Origin: Clostridiales bacterium
GTDB taxonomy: Bacteria; Bacillota_A; Clostridia; Oscillospirales; Oscillospiraceae
DNA length: 64,000 bases
NCBI GenBank assembly: GCA_004553625.1
Contig: SFKX01000015.1
Span: 6,571 to 70,570, forward strand
Reading direction: 5' to 3'
The notes under the pieces were generated by a model. The model saw nothing but the letters and a program-made list of their open reading frames with translations, did no database searches and was not told where the DNA came from. Shown here one piece after another: positions 25,490 through 34,507 of the stretch; the first letter of the stretch is position 1, and each line of letters begins with the position of its first letter. The position numbers were made by a program, and so were the translations under genes.

Positions 25490-26602
25490 ATGGAGAGCAT
25501 TTTGAGGCCGGAGGAGAGGCTGGTGCGGAGTTTGCGGGCGCTGTATTCGCGCTTCGGCTACCGGCCCTACCGGATGAGCAAGTTTGAGGAATATGACCTC
25601 TACGCGGGCAACCGGAGCTTTCTGCCGAGCGGCAGCGTCATCACCTTCACGGATACGAACGGGCGGCTCATGGCGCTCAAGCCGGACGTGACGCTGTCCA
25701 TAGCGAAGAACCTCGGCGGCGAGGGCGCGGCGGAGAAGGTGTATTACGACGAGAGCGTCTACCGCGCGCCGGACTCGGGCCTCGGCTTTCAGGAGATAAC
25801 GCAGGCGGGGCTGGAGTACCTCGGCACTGTGGACGCCTATGTCCAGGGCGAGGTGCTGATGCTGGCGGCGCGGAGCCTGATGGAGGTCACGGACGAGTGG
25901 GTGCTGGACCTCTCGCACATGGGCTATCTCTGCGCTTTGGTGGACGAGCTGGGCCTGCGCGGCCCGGAGCGCGCGGAGCTTTTGCGCGCGGTGGGGAGCC
26001 GGAGCATCCAGGCGATACGGGCGGTGTGCGCCTCGGCGGGCGCGCCCGCGGAGCCGTCTGAGCGCCTGGCAGCGCTGGTGGAGCTCTACGGCCCGGCGCG
26101 GGAACTGCTGCCGAAGCTGGCGGAGGCCGCCGCGACCCCGGCGGAGGAGCTGGCGGCGCTGGAACTCGGCAGCGCGCTCGGCGTCCTGGAGGCCTTCGGC
26201 TGCGCCGGGAACGTGAACCTGGACCTCAGCATCACCTGCGACACGGAGTATTATAACGGCCTGGTGTTCAAGGGCTACGTCCGGGGCGCGCCTTCGGCGG
26301 TGCTCTCCGGCGGGCGGTATGACAGTCTCATGCGCAAGCTGGGCAAGGACGAACAGGCCATAGGCTTTGCGGTGTATCTGAACCTGCTGGAGCGCCTGGG
26401 CGCGCCGGAGCAGGAGTATGACGCGGACGTGCTGCTCATCCCGGACGGCGAGACGCCGGAGGAGCTGGCCGCAGCGGTGCGGGAGCTGACGGAGGCCGGG
26501 CAGAGCGTCCGGGTCCAGCCCGGCACGGAGGGTACGGCGCGCTGCCGCAGGGCGATGAAAATGAAAAACGGGAGGCCGGTTTTGCTTGAAGCAGACGATT
26601 GA
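25490..26602 (+). CDS. hisZ: ATP phosphoribosyltransferase regulatory subunit
   Basis: HisZ is a class-II histidyl-tRNA-synthetase paralogue that lacks tRNA charging and activates short-form HisG. The 370-residue protein shows the synthetase-like motifs FTDTNGRLMALKPDVTLSIA, VYYDESVYRA and YYNGLVFKGY, and SGGRYDSL near the C-terminus. ATG 25490 follows GGAGG; an upstream GTG in frame lies before that site. It is the first gene of the his operon and overlaps hisG. Confidence 0.92.
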   Translation: MESILRPEERLVRSLRALYSRFGYRPYRMSKFEEYDLYAGNRSFLPSGSVITFTDTNGRLMALKPDVTLSIAKNLGGEGAAEKVYYDESVYRAPDSGLGFQEITQAGLEYLGTVDAYVQGEVLMLAARSLMEVTDEWVLDLSHMGYLCALVDELGLRGPERAELLRAVGSRSIQAIRAVCASAGAPAEPSERLAALVELYGPARELLPKLAEAAATPAEELAALELGSALGVLEAFGCAGNVNLDLSITCDTEYYNGLVFKGYVRGAPSAVLSGGRYDSLMRKLGKDEQAIGFAVYLNLLERLGAPEQEYDADVLLIPDGETPEELAAAVRELTEAGQSVRVQPGTEGTARCRRAMKMKNGRPVLLEADD

Positions 26603-27224
26603 CATAGCCCTGCCCAAGGGCAGGCTGGGCGAGCAGGTTTACGACATGTTCGAGCGCTCGGGCTGCGGCTGCCCGGGCATACGAGAGGACAGCCGCAAGC
26701 TGGTTTTTGAAAACGAGGAGAACGGGCTGCGCTTCTTCTGGGTGAAGCCCTCGGACGTCGCGATATACGTCGAGCGCGGCGCGGCGGACATGGGCGTCGC
26801 GGGAAAGGACATCCTGCTCGAGTACTCGCCGGATGTCTATGAGCTCTGCGACCTGGGCATAGGCCGCTGCCGGATGTGCGTGGCCGGCAGGGAGGAGCAG
26901 TGGCGGCGTACCGGTACGCTCCGCGTGGCGACGAAGTTTCCGAACATCGCAACGCGGTATTTCAGCGGCCAGGGCCGCGCCATAGACATCATAAAGCTGA
27001 ACGGCTCCATCGAACTCGCGCCCATAATAGGTCTCTCGGACGTAATCGTGGACATAGTCGAGACCGGCACGACCCTCCGGGAAAACGACCTGCGCGTGCT
27101 CGAGACGATTCTTCCCATAAGCGCGAGGCTCATCGCCAACAAGGCGAGCTTCAAGTTCAAATACGAGGGCATAAGCCGCCTGGCAAAGCTGATAGCCGGG
27201 GCGGCGGAAGGAGGCAGAGCGTGA
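26586..27224 (+). CDS. hisG: ATP phosphoribosyltransferase, short form
   Basis: The enzyme joins ATP and PRPP in the first step of histidine synthesis. The 212-residue length is that of the short form, which needs HisZ. Motifs include IALPKGRLGEQVYDMF at the start and DVIVDIVETGTTLRENDL, the PRPP-binding loop. It has no C-terminal regulatory domain. The TTG start at 26586 lies inside the end of hisZ, 9 nt from GGGAGG. Confidence 0.95.
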   Translation: MKQTIDIALPKGRLGEQVYDMFERSGCGCPGIREDSRKLVFENEENGLRFFWVKPSDVAIYVERGAADMGVAGKDILLEYSPDVYELCDLGIGRCRMCVAGREEQWRRTGTLRVATKFPNIATRYFSGQGRAIDIIKLNGSIELAPIIGLSDVIVDIVETGTTLRENDLRVLETILPISARLIANKASFKFKYEGISRLAKLIAGAAEGGRA

Positions 27225-28504
27225 TGATAAAGATCATGAAGAGCGGCGAGACCCCCGCTTCCGAGCTGTTTGCGAGGGCGGTGTCCGGGCGGGACGTTTC
27301 CGGCACGGTGTCGGAGATAATACAGAACGTCCGGGAAAACGGGGACAGGGCGCTCTGCGAGTACAACGCCAAGTTTGACAACGCGGCGGGAGTGCCGCTA
27401 GAGGTGACGGCGGAGGAGCTGGACGCCGCGGTGAAGTCCGTGGACCCGGAGTACCTGCGCGTGCTCGAGCGCGCGAGCGCGAATATAAGGGCCTTCCACG
27501 AGCGGCAGGTCCGGCACGATTATATTCTGACGCGGCCCGACGGCTCCATGCTGGGCCAGCGGGTGATACCCATGCAGCGCGTGGGCCTGTATATCCCGGG
27601 CGGCACGGCGGCCTATCCCTCGTCTCTGCTCATGAACTGCATCCCGGCGAAGATAGCGGGCGTGGACGAGATAGTCATGACCACCCCGGCGACGGGCGGC
27701 GAGGTCAGCCCGGCCATCCTCGCTGCGGCGAAGGTCGCGGGAGTGGACAGGGTGTTCCGCGTCGGCGGTGCGCAGGCCGTTGCGGCCCTGGCTTACGGGA
27801 CGGAGACCATACCCAGGGTGGACAAGATAGTCGGCCCCGGCAACGCCTTCGTCGCGGAGGCGAAGCGCCAGGTGTTCGGCCAGGTTGCGATAGACATGAT
27901 CGCCGGGCCGAGCGAGATACTCATAGTCGCGGACGGGACAGCGGACCCGGCCTGGCTCGCGGCGGACATGCTCTCCCAGGCCGAGCATGACAGGCTCGCC
28001 ACGGCGATACTCATAACCGACAGCGCGGCGCTCGCGGAAAAGACCGCCGCCGAGCTCGACAAGCAGCTCGAGATATTGCCCAGGAAAGATATCGCCGGCG
28101 CATCCCTGGAGGCAAACGGCAAGATAATCGTGACGGACGATCTCTCCGAGGCTGTGGACATTGCAAACGAGATAGCGCCGGAGCACCTGGAGCTCTGCGT
28201 GGAGCAGCCCTTCGACTGGCTGGGCAGGGTGCGCAACGCCGGCTCGGTGTTTCTGGGCCACTACTGCCCGGAGCCCCTGGGCGACTACCTCTCCGGTACG
28301 AACCACACCCTGCCGACTATGGGTACAGCGCGCTTCTCGAGCCCGCTCGGCGTGGACGACTTTGTGAAGCGGAGCTATTTCTCCTACTACACGGCGGCGG
28401 GGCTTGAATCCGTCGCGGACGACGTGGCGCTCTTTGCGGACACGGAGGGCCTGCACGCCCACGCGGTGTCCGCGACGATACGTCGAAGGGGGCGTTCGGA
28501 GTGA
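27224..28504 (+). CDS. hisD: Histidinol dehydrogenase
   Basis: HisD oxidises L-histidinol to L-histidine in two NAD-dependent steps at a zinc site. The 426-residue protein has GLYIPGGTAAYPSSLLMN, IDMIAGPSEILIVAD, SQAEHD with conserved His, and GTNHTLPT. ATG 27224 overlaps the hisG stop (TGATG) and has GGAGG about 10 nt upstream. It overlaps hisC by 4 nt. Confidence 0.96.
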   Translation: MIKIMKSGETPASELFARAVSGRDVSGTVSEIIQNVRENGDRALCEYNAKFDNAAGVPLEVTAEELDAAVKSVDPEYLRVLERASANIRAFHERQVRHDYILTRPDGSMLGQRVIPMQRVGLYIPGGTAAYPSSLLMNCIPAKIAGVDEIVMTTPATGGEVSPAILAAAKVAGVDRVFRVGGAQAVAALAYGTETIPRVDKIVGPGNAFVAEAKRQVFGQVAIDMIAGPSEILIVADGTADPAWLAADMLSQAEHDRLATAILITDSAALAEKTAAELDKQLEILPRKDIAGASLEANGKIIVTDDLSEAVDIANEIAPEHLELCVEQPFDWLGRVRNAGSVFLGHYCPEPLGDYLSGTNHTLPTMGTARFSSPLGVDDFVKRSYFSYYTAAGLESVADDVALFADTEGLHAHAVSATIRRRGRSE

Positions 28505-29556
28505 GCCGCTTTCTGGACAGCAAGTTCTCAAACCTCGAGCCATACGTCCCCGGCGAGCAGCCGAAGGACAGAGAATATATAAAGCTGAACGCGAACGAAT
28601 CTCCCTACCCGCCCACGCCCGCCGTGCTGGAGGCGCTGCGCTCCGAGGCGGCGACGGCGCTGAACCTCTACCCGGACGCGGCCTGCCGCGAGCTCGCCGG
28701 TCTGCTGGCGGAGCAGTTCGGCCTGGGCGAGGGCAACGTCCTCTTGGCGAACGGCTCGGACGACATCCTGAACTTTTGCTTTCTCGCCTTCTGCGAGCGG
28801 GGCGTGGTGTTCCCGGACGTGAGCTACGGCTTTTACGAGGTCTTTGCGGACCTCTACCACATAGACGTCCGTCGCCCCGCCATGGGCGAGGGCCTGACAA
28901 TAGACCCGCGCGACTACACCGGTACGGGCCGCTGCGTGGTGATCGCCAACCCGAACGCCCAGACGGGCGTGGCCCTGCCGCTTTCGGCGGTGGAGGGCAT
29001 CGTGAAGGGCAGCCCGGAGAGCGTGGTCGTCGTGGACGAGGCCTATGTGGACTTCGGCGGGGAGACTTCGGCGCCGCTGGTTTCTAAATACCCGAACGTG
29101 CTGGTCGTGCGGACCTTTTCCAAGTCCGGCTCCCTGGCGGGGGCGCGGCTGGGCTACGCCCTGGGGCCGGAGCCGCTCATTGAGGACCTCAAAAAGCTCA
29201 AATACTCGACGAACCCCTACAGCGTGAACCGGACGGCGCTCGCCGCCGGGGCCGCCGCGGTGCGGGACTGGGCTCAGTGCGCAGCCAACTGCCGGCGCAT
29301 AGCGCTCGAGCGCAGACGCCTGACGGCCGAGCTCGTGAAGCGCGGCTTTGAGCTGACCGCCTCCAGCGCGAACTTCGTCCTGGCGCGGCCCTGCCTAATC
29401 GGCGCGCGCGAATATATGGAAGCTCTGCGCGAGCGGGGCATACTCATCCGCTACCTGGGCGGCAAGCTCGCGGACTGGGTGCGCATCACCATAGGCACCC
29501 CGGAACAGATGGACGCGCTGCTCGCCGCGACGGACGAAATCTTGAAAGTGAGCTGA
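28501..29556 (+). CDS. hisC: Histidinol-phosphate aminotransferase
   Basis: This pyridoxal-phosphate enzyme (351 residues) converts imidazole-acetol phosphate to histidinol phosphate. The LNANESPYPP start, NPNAQTGVALPL, DEAYVDFGG and the Schiff-base lysine in RTFSKSGSLAGARLGY are all present. GTG 28501 overlaps the hisD stop. The position between hisD and hisB fits the pathway. Confidence 0.95.
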   Translation: MSRFLDSKFSNLEPYVPGEQPKDREYIKLNANESPYPPTPAVLEALRSEAATALNLYPDAACRELAGLLAEQFGLGEGNVLLANGSDDILNFCFLAFCERGVVFPDVSYGFYEVFADLYHIDVRRPAMGEGLTIDPRDYTGTGRCVVIANPNAQTGVALPLSAVEGIVKGSPESVVVVDEAYVDFGGETSAPLVSKYPNVLVVRTFSKSGSLAGARLGYALGPEPLIEDLKKLKYSTNPYSVNRTALAAGAAAVRDWAQCAANCRRIALERRRLTAELVKRGFELTASSANFVLARPCLIGAREYMEALRERGILIRYLGGKLADWVRITIGTPEQMDALLAATDEILKVS

Positions 29557-29561
29557 GACAC

Positions 29562-30140
29562 ATGAGAAACAGCGAGGTGCGCCGCGAGACGGCGGAGACT
29601 TCGGTGGTCCTGAGCCTGGAGCTGGACGGCTCGGGCAGGGCGGAGATATCGACGGGCGTCGGCTTCCTGGACCACATGCTGACCCTGCTGGCCCTCCACG
29701 GCGGCTTTGACCTCTCCGTGAGCTGCAAGGGCGACCTGCAGGTGGACGCGCACCACAGCGTGGAGGACATCGGCCTCTGCTTCGGCGCGGCGCTGGCCCA
29801 GGCCCTGGGCAAAAAGCGCGGCATAAACCGCTACGGAAGCATTCTCCTGCCCATGGACGAGGCGCTCATCCTCTGCGCCGTGGACCTCTCCGGCAGGCCC
29901 TGCCTCAGATATACGGCGGATATCCCCTCCCAGAAGGTCGGGGACTTCGATACGGAGCTCGCGCGGGAGTTTTTCCAGGCAGTGGTGAACACCTCGCTCA
30001 TGAGCCTGCACATCCGGCAGCTCGACGGGCTCAACTCGCACCACATCATAGAGGGCATGTTCAAGGCCCTGGGCCGCGCGCTGCGTCAGGCCGTCGCCGT
30101 GACGGGCGGGGCGCTGCCCTCGACGAAGGGAGTGCTCTGA
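29562..30140 (+). CDS. hisB: Imidazoleglycerol-phosphate dehydratase
   Basis: This is the monofunctional 192-residue dehydratase, without a fused phosphatase domain. The paired metal-binding motifs DHMLTLLALHGG with DAHHSVEDIG and LNSHHIIEGMFKALGRAL with the other conserved histidines are visible. No histidinol-phosphate phosphatase gene is in this operon, so that step must be encoded elsewhere. Its stop overlaps the ATG of hisH. Confidence 0.96.
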   Translation: MRNSEVRRETAETSVVLSLELDGSGRAEISTGVGFLDHMLTLLALHGGFDLSVSCKGDLQVDAHHSVEDIGLCFGAALAQALGKKRGINRYGSILLPMDEALILCAVDLSGRPCLRYTADIPSQKVGDFDTELAREFFQAVVNTSLMSLHIRQLDGLNSHHIIEGMFKALGRALRQAVAVTGGALPSTKGVL

Positions 30141-30754
30141 TGATAGCCATAATCGACTACGGCGTGGGCAACCTGTTCTCGCTCAAGTCCTCCTTCGCCG
30201 CTATAGGCCAGGAGGCCGCCGTCACGGGAGACGCCGCAAAGATAGCGGACGCGGAGAGGGTCATCCTCCCCGGCGTGGGCGCCTTTGCGGATGCCTATGA
30301 AAAATTATGCACCAGCGGCCTGGACGAGGCAGTCCGCCGCGCGGTAAAAAGCGGTAAGCCCGTCATGGGCATATGCCTCGGTATGCAGCTTCTATTCGAG
30401 CGCAGCTTCGAATACGGCGAGCACCCCGGACTCGGCCTGCTGGGCGGTGAGGTGGTCGGCATGGAGGGCAGACTGCCCTCTGGTCTGCCCATACCCCACA
30501 TCGGCTGGAACGCCCTGAAACTCCGACGGCCCGGCGGTGTGCTCAAGTATGTGAAGGAGGGCGACTGCGTCTATTTCGTTCACAGCTTCTACGCGGACAA
30601 TTGCCCGGACAGCACTACGGCCACGACGGAATACGGCATCGACCTGACCGCCTCGGTGCAGCGGGAAAACCTCTACGGCTGCCAGTTTCACCCGGAAAAG
30701 AGCGGCAAGGTCGGCCTCGGCATCCTGCGGGCCTTCTGCGAACTGGAGGGCTGA
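30140..30754 (+). CDS. hisH: Imidazole glycerol phosphate synthase, glutamine amidotransferase subunit
   Basis: The 204-residue class-I glutaminase feeds ammonia to HisF. The oxyanion region PGVGAF, nucleophile motif GICLGMQLLF and catalytic His-x-Glu in FHPEKSG are intact. It starts at ATG 30140, overlapping the hisB stop by one base. Confidence 0.96.
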   Translation: MIAIIDYGVGNLFSLKSSFAAIGQEAAVTGDAAKIADAERVILPGVGAFADAYEKLCTSGLDEAVRRAVKSGKPVMGICLGMQLLFERSFEYGEHPGLGLLGGEVVGMEGRLPSGLPIPHIGWNALKLRRPGGVLKYVKEGDCVYFVHSFYADNCPDSTTATTEYGIDLTASVQRENLYGCQFHPEKSGKVGLGILRAFCELEG

Positions 30755-30757
30755 GAC

Positions 30758-31471
30758 ATGCTGATCTTCCCGGCAATAGACCTCTACGAGGGCCGCGCTG
30801 TGCGGCTCTATAAGGGAGATTACGCCAAAATGACCGTCTACAGCGAGGACCCCGTCGCCGTGGCGCGGGACTTCGCGGCCCAGGGCGCGCGGCAGATGCA
30901 CACCGTGGACCTCGAGGGCGCGAGGGACGGCGGCACTCCGAACCTGGGCATCATCGAGCGCATTGCAAAAGAGACGGGGCTCTTCGTCGAGTGCGGCGGC
31001 GGCCTGCGGGACATGGCTGCCATAGACCGCGCCTTCGCGGCCGGGGTCGGGCGAGTCATCCTCGGCACGGCGGCGGTCTCGGACGAGCGGCTCCTGGCCG
31101 AGTCGGTGCAGAAATACGGAGAAAAGATAGCCGTCGGCGCGGATTTGCGTGACGGCAGGGTCGCCATAAAGGGCTGGCGCGAGGACTCCGGCCTCACGGC
31201 GGAGGACTTTCTGCGCAAGGTCGAGGCCCTTGGCGTCCGGACCGTCATTTGCACGGACATTTCCAGGGACGGGGCCATGCGCGGCGCGAACGCGGAGCTC
31301 TATGAGCGCTTGCAGCGCGAGTTCGGGCTCGAGCTCATCGCCTCGGGCGGGGTCTCGAGCCTGGAGGACGTGGCGAGGCTCCGCGCGCTGGGCCTATACG
31401 GGGCCATAATCGGCAAGGCATACTACACCGGGGACATTTCACTCCGGGAGGCGGTGGAGGCGGCAAGATGA
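30758..31471 (+). CDS. hisA: ProFAR isomerase
   Basis: The 237-residue (beta-alpha)8 barrel opens N'-[(5'-phosphoribosyl)formimino]-AICAR ribonucleotide. It shows the FPAIDLYEGRAVRLYKG start, catalytic Asp residues in AIDL and CTDISRDGAM, and phosphate-binding Gly loops (CGGGLRD, ASGGVSSLEDV). The stop overlaps hisF by 4 nt. Confidence 0.95.
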   Translation: MLIFPAIDLYEGRAVRLYKGDYAKMTVYSEDPVAVARDFAAQGARQMHTVDLEGARDGGTPNLGIIERIAKETGLFVECGGGLRDMAAIDRAFAAGVGRVILGTAAVSDERLLAESVQKYGEKIAVGADLRDGRVAIKGWREDSGLTAEDFLRKVEALGVRTVICTDISRDGAMRGANAELYERLQREFGLELIASGGVSSLEDVARLRALGLYGAIIGKAYYTGDISLREAVEAAR

Positions 31472-32226
31472 TAACGAAAAGGATAATCCCCTGCCTCGAC
31501 GTCAAGGACGGCAGGGTCGTCAAGGGCGTGAACTTCCTGGGCCTGCGGGACGTCAATTCGCCTGTCGAGCTGGCGAGCTGGTACTCAGACTGCGGCGCGG
31601 ACGAGCTGGTGTTCTACGATATCACCGCCTCGGCCGAGGGTCGGAAGCTCTTCACGGACATATTGCGCGAGGTCGCCTCGACCATCTTCATACCCCTCAC
31701 CGTGGGCGGCGGCATATCGAGCCTGGAGGACTTCGACCGCGTGCTCAAGTGCGGCGCGGACAAGGTGAGCGTTAACTCGGGCGCTATACGCGACCCGGAG
31801 CTGGTCCGAAAGGCCGCGCGGCGCTACGGCGACCAGTGCGTGGTGCTCTCGGCGGACATAAAGCGCGTGGACGGGCAGTTTCGCGTTTTCGCGCGCGGCG
31901 GCAGGGACGACACGGGCATAGAGGCCATCGGTTGGATAAAGCGCTGCGTCGGGATGGGCGCGGGCGAGGTCGTCGTGAACTCCATCGACACGGACGGCGT
32001 CAAGGGCGGCTTCGACCTGCCCATGCTCGAGGCGGTGTGCGAGGCGGTCAGGGTGCCGGTCATCGCCTCGGGCGGCGCGGGCTGCGCGGGGGACTTCACG
32101 GAGCTTTTCCGCCGCGTGCCGGAGGTGAGCGCAGGGCTAGCCGCGTCCATCTTCCACTTCGGCGAGGTAAAAATACCGGAGCTCAAGGCCGAGCTGCGGC
32201 AAAACGGGATAAATGTGAGGCTGTGA
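31468..32226 (+). CDS. hisF: Imidazole glycerol phosphate synthase, cyclase subunit
   Basis: The 252-residue barrel makes imidazole glycerol phosphate and AICAR using ammonia from HisH. RIIPCLDVKDGRVVKGVNF, PLTVGGGISS, NSIDTDGVKGGFD (catalytic Asp) and ASGGAGC are present. It follows hisA and precedes hisIE by 1 nt. Confidence 0.96.
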   Translation: MITKRIIPCLDVKDGRVVKGVNFLGLRDVNSPVELASWYSDCGADELVFYDITASAEGRKLFTDILREVASTIFIPLTVGGGISSLEDFDRVLKCGADKVSVNSGAIRDPELVRKAARRYGDQCVVLSADIKRVDGQFRVFARGGRDDTGIEAIGWIKRCVGMGAGEVVVNSIDTDGVKGGFDLPMLEAVCEAVRVPVIASGGAGCAGDFTELFRRVPEVSAGLAASIFHFGEVKIPELKAELRQNGINVRL

Positions 32227-32227
32227 C

Positions 32228-32872
32228 ATGGACCTTAATAAACTGAAATTCGACGAACGGGGCCTCATACCCGCCGTCGTTGTGGACGCGGAGAGCAAAA
32301 AAGTGCTCACCCTGGCCTATATGAACCGGGAGAGCCTTGAAATTTCGATGCGCGAGGGCCGGACCTGCTTCTGGAGCCGGAGCCGTCAGGAGCTTTGGCG
32401 CAAGGGCGAGACGAGCGGCAACGTGCAGCGCATCGTCTCAATAACGGCGGACTGCGACCTGGACGCCCTGGTCGTGAAGGTCGAAAAGGCCGGTCCCGCC
32501 TGCCACACGGGCGCGGACAGCTGCTTCTTTAACCCCGTCTATGAGAGCGACGAGCTCTCCGAGTTCTCGCTCGACGGGCTCTACGAGCTGCTCCAGGGCA
32601 GAAAAAAAGAGCTGCCCGAGGGCAGCTACACGACTTATCTGTTCCAAAAGGGGCTCGACAAGATACTCAAAAAGGTGGGTGAGGAGTCCACGGAGGTCAT
32701 CATCGCCGCACACGCCCGGGACAGGCGCGAGACGGTGTATGAGATGGCGGACCTCGCCTACCACGTCATGGTACTGATGGTGGAGCTGGGCATCACCCCG
32801 GAGGAAGTCCGCCGGGAGCTGGCCTCGCGCCACGTCATCGACCACAAGGTCAAGCAGGAGAAAATGACCTGA
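32228..32872 (+). CDS. hisIE: Bifunctional PR-AMP cyclohydrolase/PR-ATP pyrophosphatase
   Basis: The 214-residue fusion has the HisI domain at residues 1-115 (YMNRESLEIS, SGNVQ, the zinc site DCDLDAL with PACHTGADSCFF) and the HisE helical domain after residue 120 (KVGEESTEVIIAA, DLAYHVMVLM). It catalyses the second and third steps of the pathway and closes the operon; a terminator follows 17 nt later. Confidence 0.95.
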   Translation: MDLNKLKFDERGLIPAVVVDAESKKVLTLAYMNRESLEISMREGRTCFWSRSRQELWRKGETSGNVQRIVSITADCDLDALVVKVEKAGPACHTGADSCFFNPVYESDELSEFSLDGLYELLQGRKKELPEGSYTTYLFQKGLDKILKKVGEESTEVIIAAHARDRRETVYEMADLAYHVMVLMVELGITPEEVRRELASRHVIDHKVKQEKMT

Positions 32873-32889
32873 CGGCCAAAAAAGGAAAG

Positions 32890-32927
32890 GACAGGGTCAC
32901 CGGCAAGCCCGGCAGGCCCTGTCTTTT
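32890..32927 (+). terminator. Terminator of the his operon
   Basis: GACAGGG pairs with CCCTGTC (32890-32923) around an inner CCGG/CCGG stem, followed by TTTT. It also faces the convergent AbrB gene. Confidence 0.8.
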
Positions 32928-32946
32928 CGTTTTGCGCAGGCAGTCC

Positions 32947-33192
32947 TTAGACCTTCTCCTCAAGCATACGGATGCAGTCGGAGCAGACATTCTTGCCCCT
33001 GTAGGAGACAATGTCCTTCGCGCTGTCGCAGAAGATGCACGCGGGCTGATATTTCCTGAGGATAATAGCGTCGCCCTCGATGTAGATCTCCATGCTGTCC
33101 TTCTCGGCTATATCGAGCGTCCTTCTCAGTTCGATGGGGAGCACGATACGGCCAAGCTCGTCTACCTTTCTTACGATCCCGGTTGATTTCAT
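32947..33192 (-). CDS. AbrB/SpoVT-type transition regulator with two Cys pairs
   Basis: The 81-residue protein has the swapped-hairpin AbrB fold (STGIVRKVDELGRIVLPIELRR, DSMEIYIEGDAIILRKY). The C-terminal half carries CIFC and CSDC, a likely small zinc site not found in Bacillus AbrB. ATG 33192 has GGAGGG 7 nt upstream; the open frame extends 32 codons further without support. Family members control transition-phase and sporulation genes. It is divergent from spmA. Confidence 0.88.
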   Translation of the reverse strand: MKSTGIVRKVDELGRIVLPIELRRTLDIAEKDSMEIYIEGDAIILRKYQPACIFCDSAKDIVSYRGKNVCSDCIRMLEEKV

Positions 33193-33237
33193 TAAATTCC
33201 CTCCAAATCTGCCGTGTCCAGTTAGCGGCACTCCAAA

Positions 33238-33266
33238 ATTATATCTGACTTTCGTCATAAAGTCAA
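33238..33266 (-). promoter_or_regulatory. Promoter of the AbrB-type gene
   Basis: On the minus strand -35 TTGACT (33261-33266), a 17-nt spacer and -10 TATAAT (33238-33243) lie about 45 nt from the start. Confidence 0.75.
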
Positions 33267-33337
33267 CACGCGGAGAATAATTATACATGAAGAAATCTGA
33301 CGATTTGAAAGCCGCCTAATTGGGAGGAATGAACAAT

Positions 33338-33916
33338 ATGTCTAAATTGTGGACAATAGCGCTCATGATCGCGCTAATTTACGGTTCAATGACCGGAAAA
33401 GGTTCGGAAACCGGGATGGCGGCCCTGGAGGGCGCGCCGGCTGCGGTTAAGCTCATCCTGGAGACGGGGGCGCTCATCTGTCTCTGGTCCGGCGTGATGG
33501 AGGTGATGCGCCGCTCGGGACTGACGGCAATCTTGTCCAGGCTGCTGCGCCCTGTTTTGCGGCGGCTCTTCCCCCGCGCCTCCCGCGATCAGGAGACGCT
33601 GGACGCCCTGACCTCAAACGTCTCCGCCAACCTGCTCGGGCTCGGAAACGCCGCCACGCCCATGGGCATAAAGGCGGCGCGAGGCATGGTCCGGCTCTCG
33701 GACAGGCCGGACAGGGCGGACAGGGAGCTCTGTCTCCTCGTCGTGCTGAACACGGCTTCCATCCAGCTGCTGCCCACAACGGCGGCGGCGCTCCGTGCCG
33801 GCTACGGCGCGGCCGCGCCCTTCGACATCCTGCCCGCGGTGTGGTTCAGCACGGTCCTCTCCGTGACGGCCGGGCTCGCCGCGGCGGCCCTGTTCTCCAG
33901 GGTGTGGCCGGAATGA
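33338..33916 (+). CDS. spmA: Spore maturation protein A
   Basis: SpmA and SpmB are membrane proteins needed for full dehydration of the spore core. The 192-residue protein has several hydrophobic segments and the nucleoside-recognition (Gate) motif LGLGNAATPMGIKA. ATG 33338 is 10 nt from GGAGG; an ATG at 33329 is too close. It shares 4 nt with spmB. Its presence is good evidence that the host forms spores. Confidence 0.92.
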   Translation: MSKLWTIALMIALIYGSMTGKGSETGMAALEGAPAAVKLILETGALICLWSGVMEVMRRSGLTAILSRLLRPVLRRLFPRASRDQETLDALTSNVSANLLGLGNAATPMGIKAARGMVRLSDRPDRADRELCLLVVLNTASIQLLPTTAAALRAGYGAAAPFDILPAVWFSTVLSVTAGLAAAALFSRVWPE

Positions 33917-34434
33917 GCACGCTTGCGGATATGGCCGCGGCCCTCGTCCTCACGGCCACGGCGTTCTGGGGCCTGCTGACCGGGACGGACGTGTTCGAGG
34001 CGATGCTGGACGGTATACGTCAGGGGTTGACTACGCTCCTGCGCATCCTGCCGCCGCTCATCGCGCTGCTGACGGCAGTGTATATGCTGCGGGCCTCTGG
34101 CGCCCTGGAGGCCCTGACGGAACTGCTGCGGCCTGCGCTGGAGCTGCTCGGCATCCCGCCGGAGACCGCGCCGCTCATGCTGCTGCGGCCTATCTCCGGC
34201 AGCGGAGCGATGGCGGCGGCCTCCGAACTCATGCAGTCCTTCGGCCCGGACTCCTATGTTGGCCGAACGGCGGCGGTCATGCTCGGCTCCACGGAGACGA
34301 CCTTCTATGTAGTGGCCGTCTACTTCGGCGCGGCCGGGGTACGGCGGACGCGCTGGGCCGTTCCCGCGGCGCTCTGCGCCGACCTGGCGGGCTTTGCAGC
34401 CTCCGCCCTGGCCGTCCGGCTCTTCTTTGGATAA
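33913..34434 (+). CDS. spmB: Spore maturation protein B
   Basis: The 173-residue membrane protein shows the SpmB pattern: FEAMLDGIRQGLTTLLRILPPLIALL, LRPISGSGAMA, LGSTETTFYVVAVYFG. The ATG at 33913 overlaps the spmA stop (ATGA), so they are made together. No sporulation-sigma promoter could be assigned with confidence upstream of spmA. Confidence 0.93.
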   Translation: MSTLADMAAALVLTATAFWGLLTGTDVFEAMLDGIRQGLTTLLRILPPLIALLTAVYMLRASGALEALTELLRPALELLGIPPETAPLMLLRPISGSGAMAAASELMQSFGPDSYVGRTAAVMLGSTETTFYVVAVYFGAAGVRRTRWAVPAALCADLAGFAASALAVRLFFG

Positions 34435-34472
34435 AGAAAAATAAAAATTTAACAAAATATGCGCTTCAGCCC

Positions 34473-34501
34473 TTTACAAAGCCGGAAATATGTGTTATTA
34501 T
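34473..34501 (+). promoter_or_regulatory. Promoter of the candidate small RNA
   Basis: A -35 TTTACA (34473-34478), a 17-nt spacer and -10 TATTAT (34496-34501) lie in the A+T-rich stretch after spmB. Confidence 0.7.
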
Positions 34502-34507
34502 GATTAC

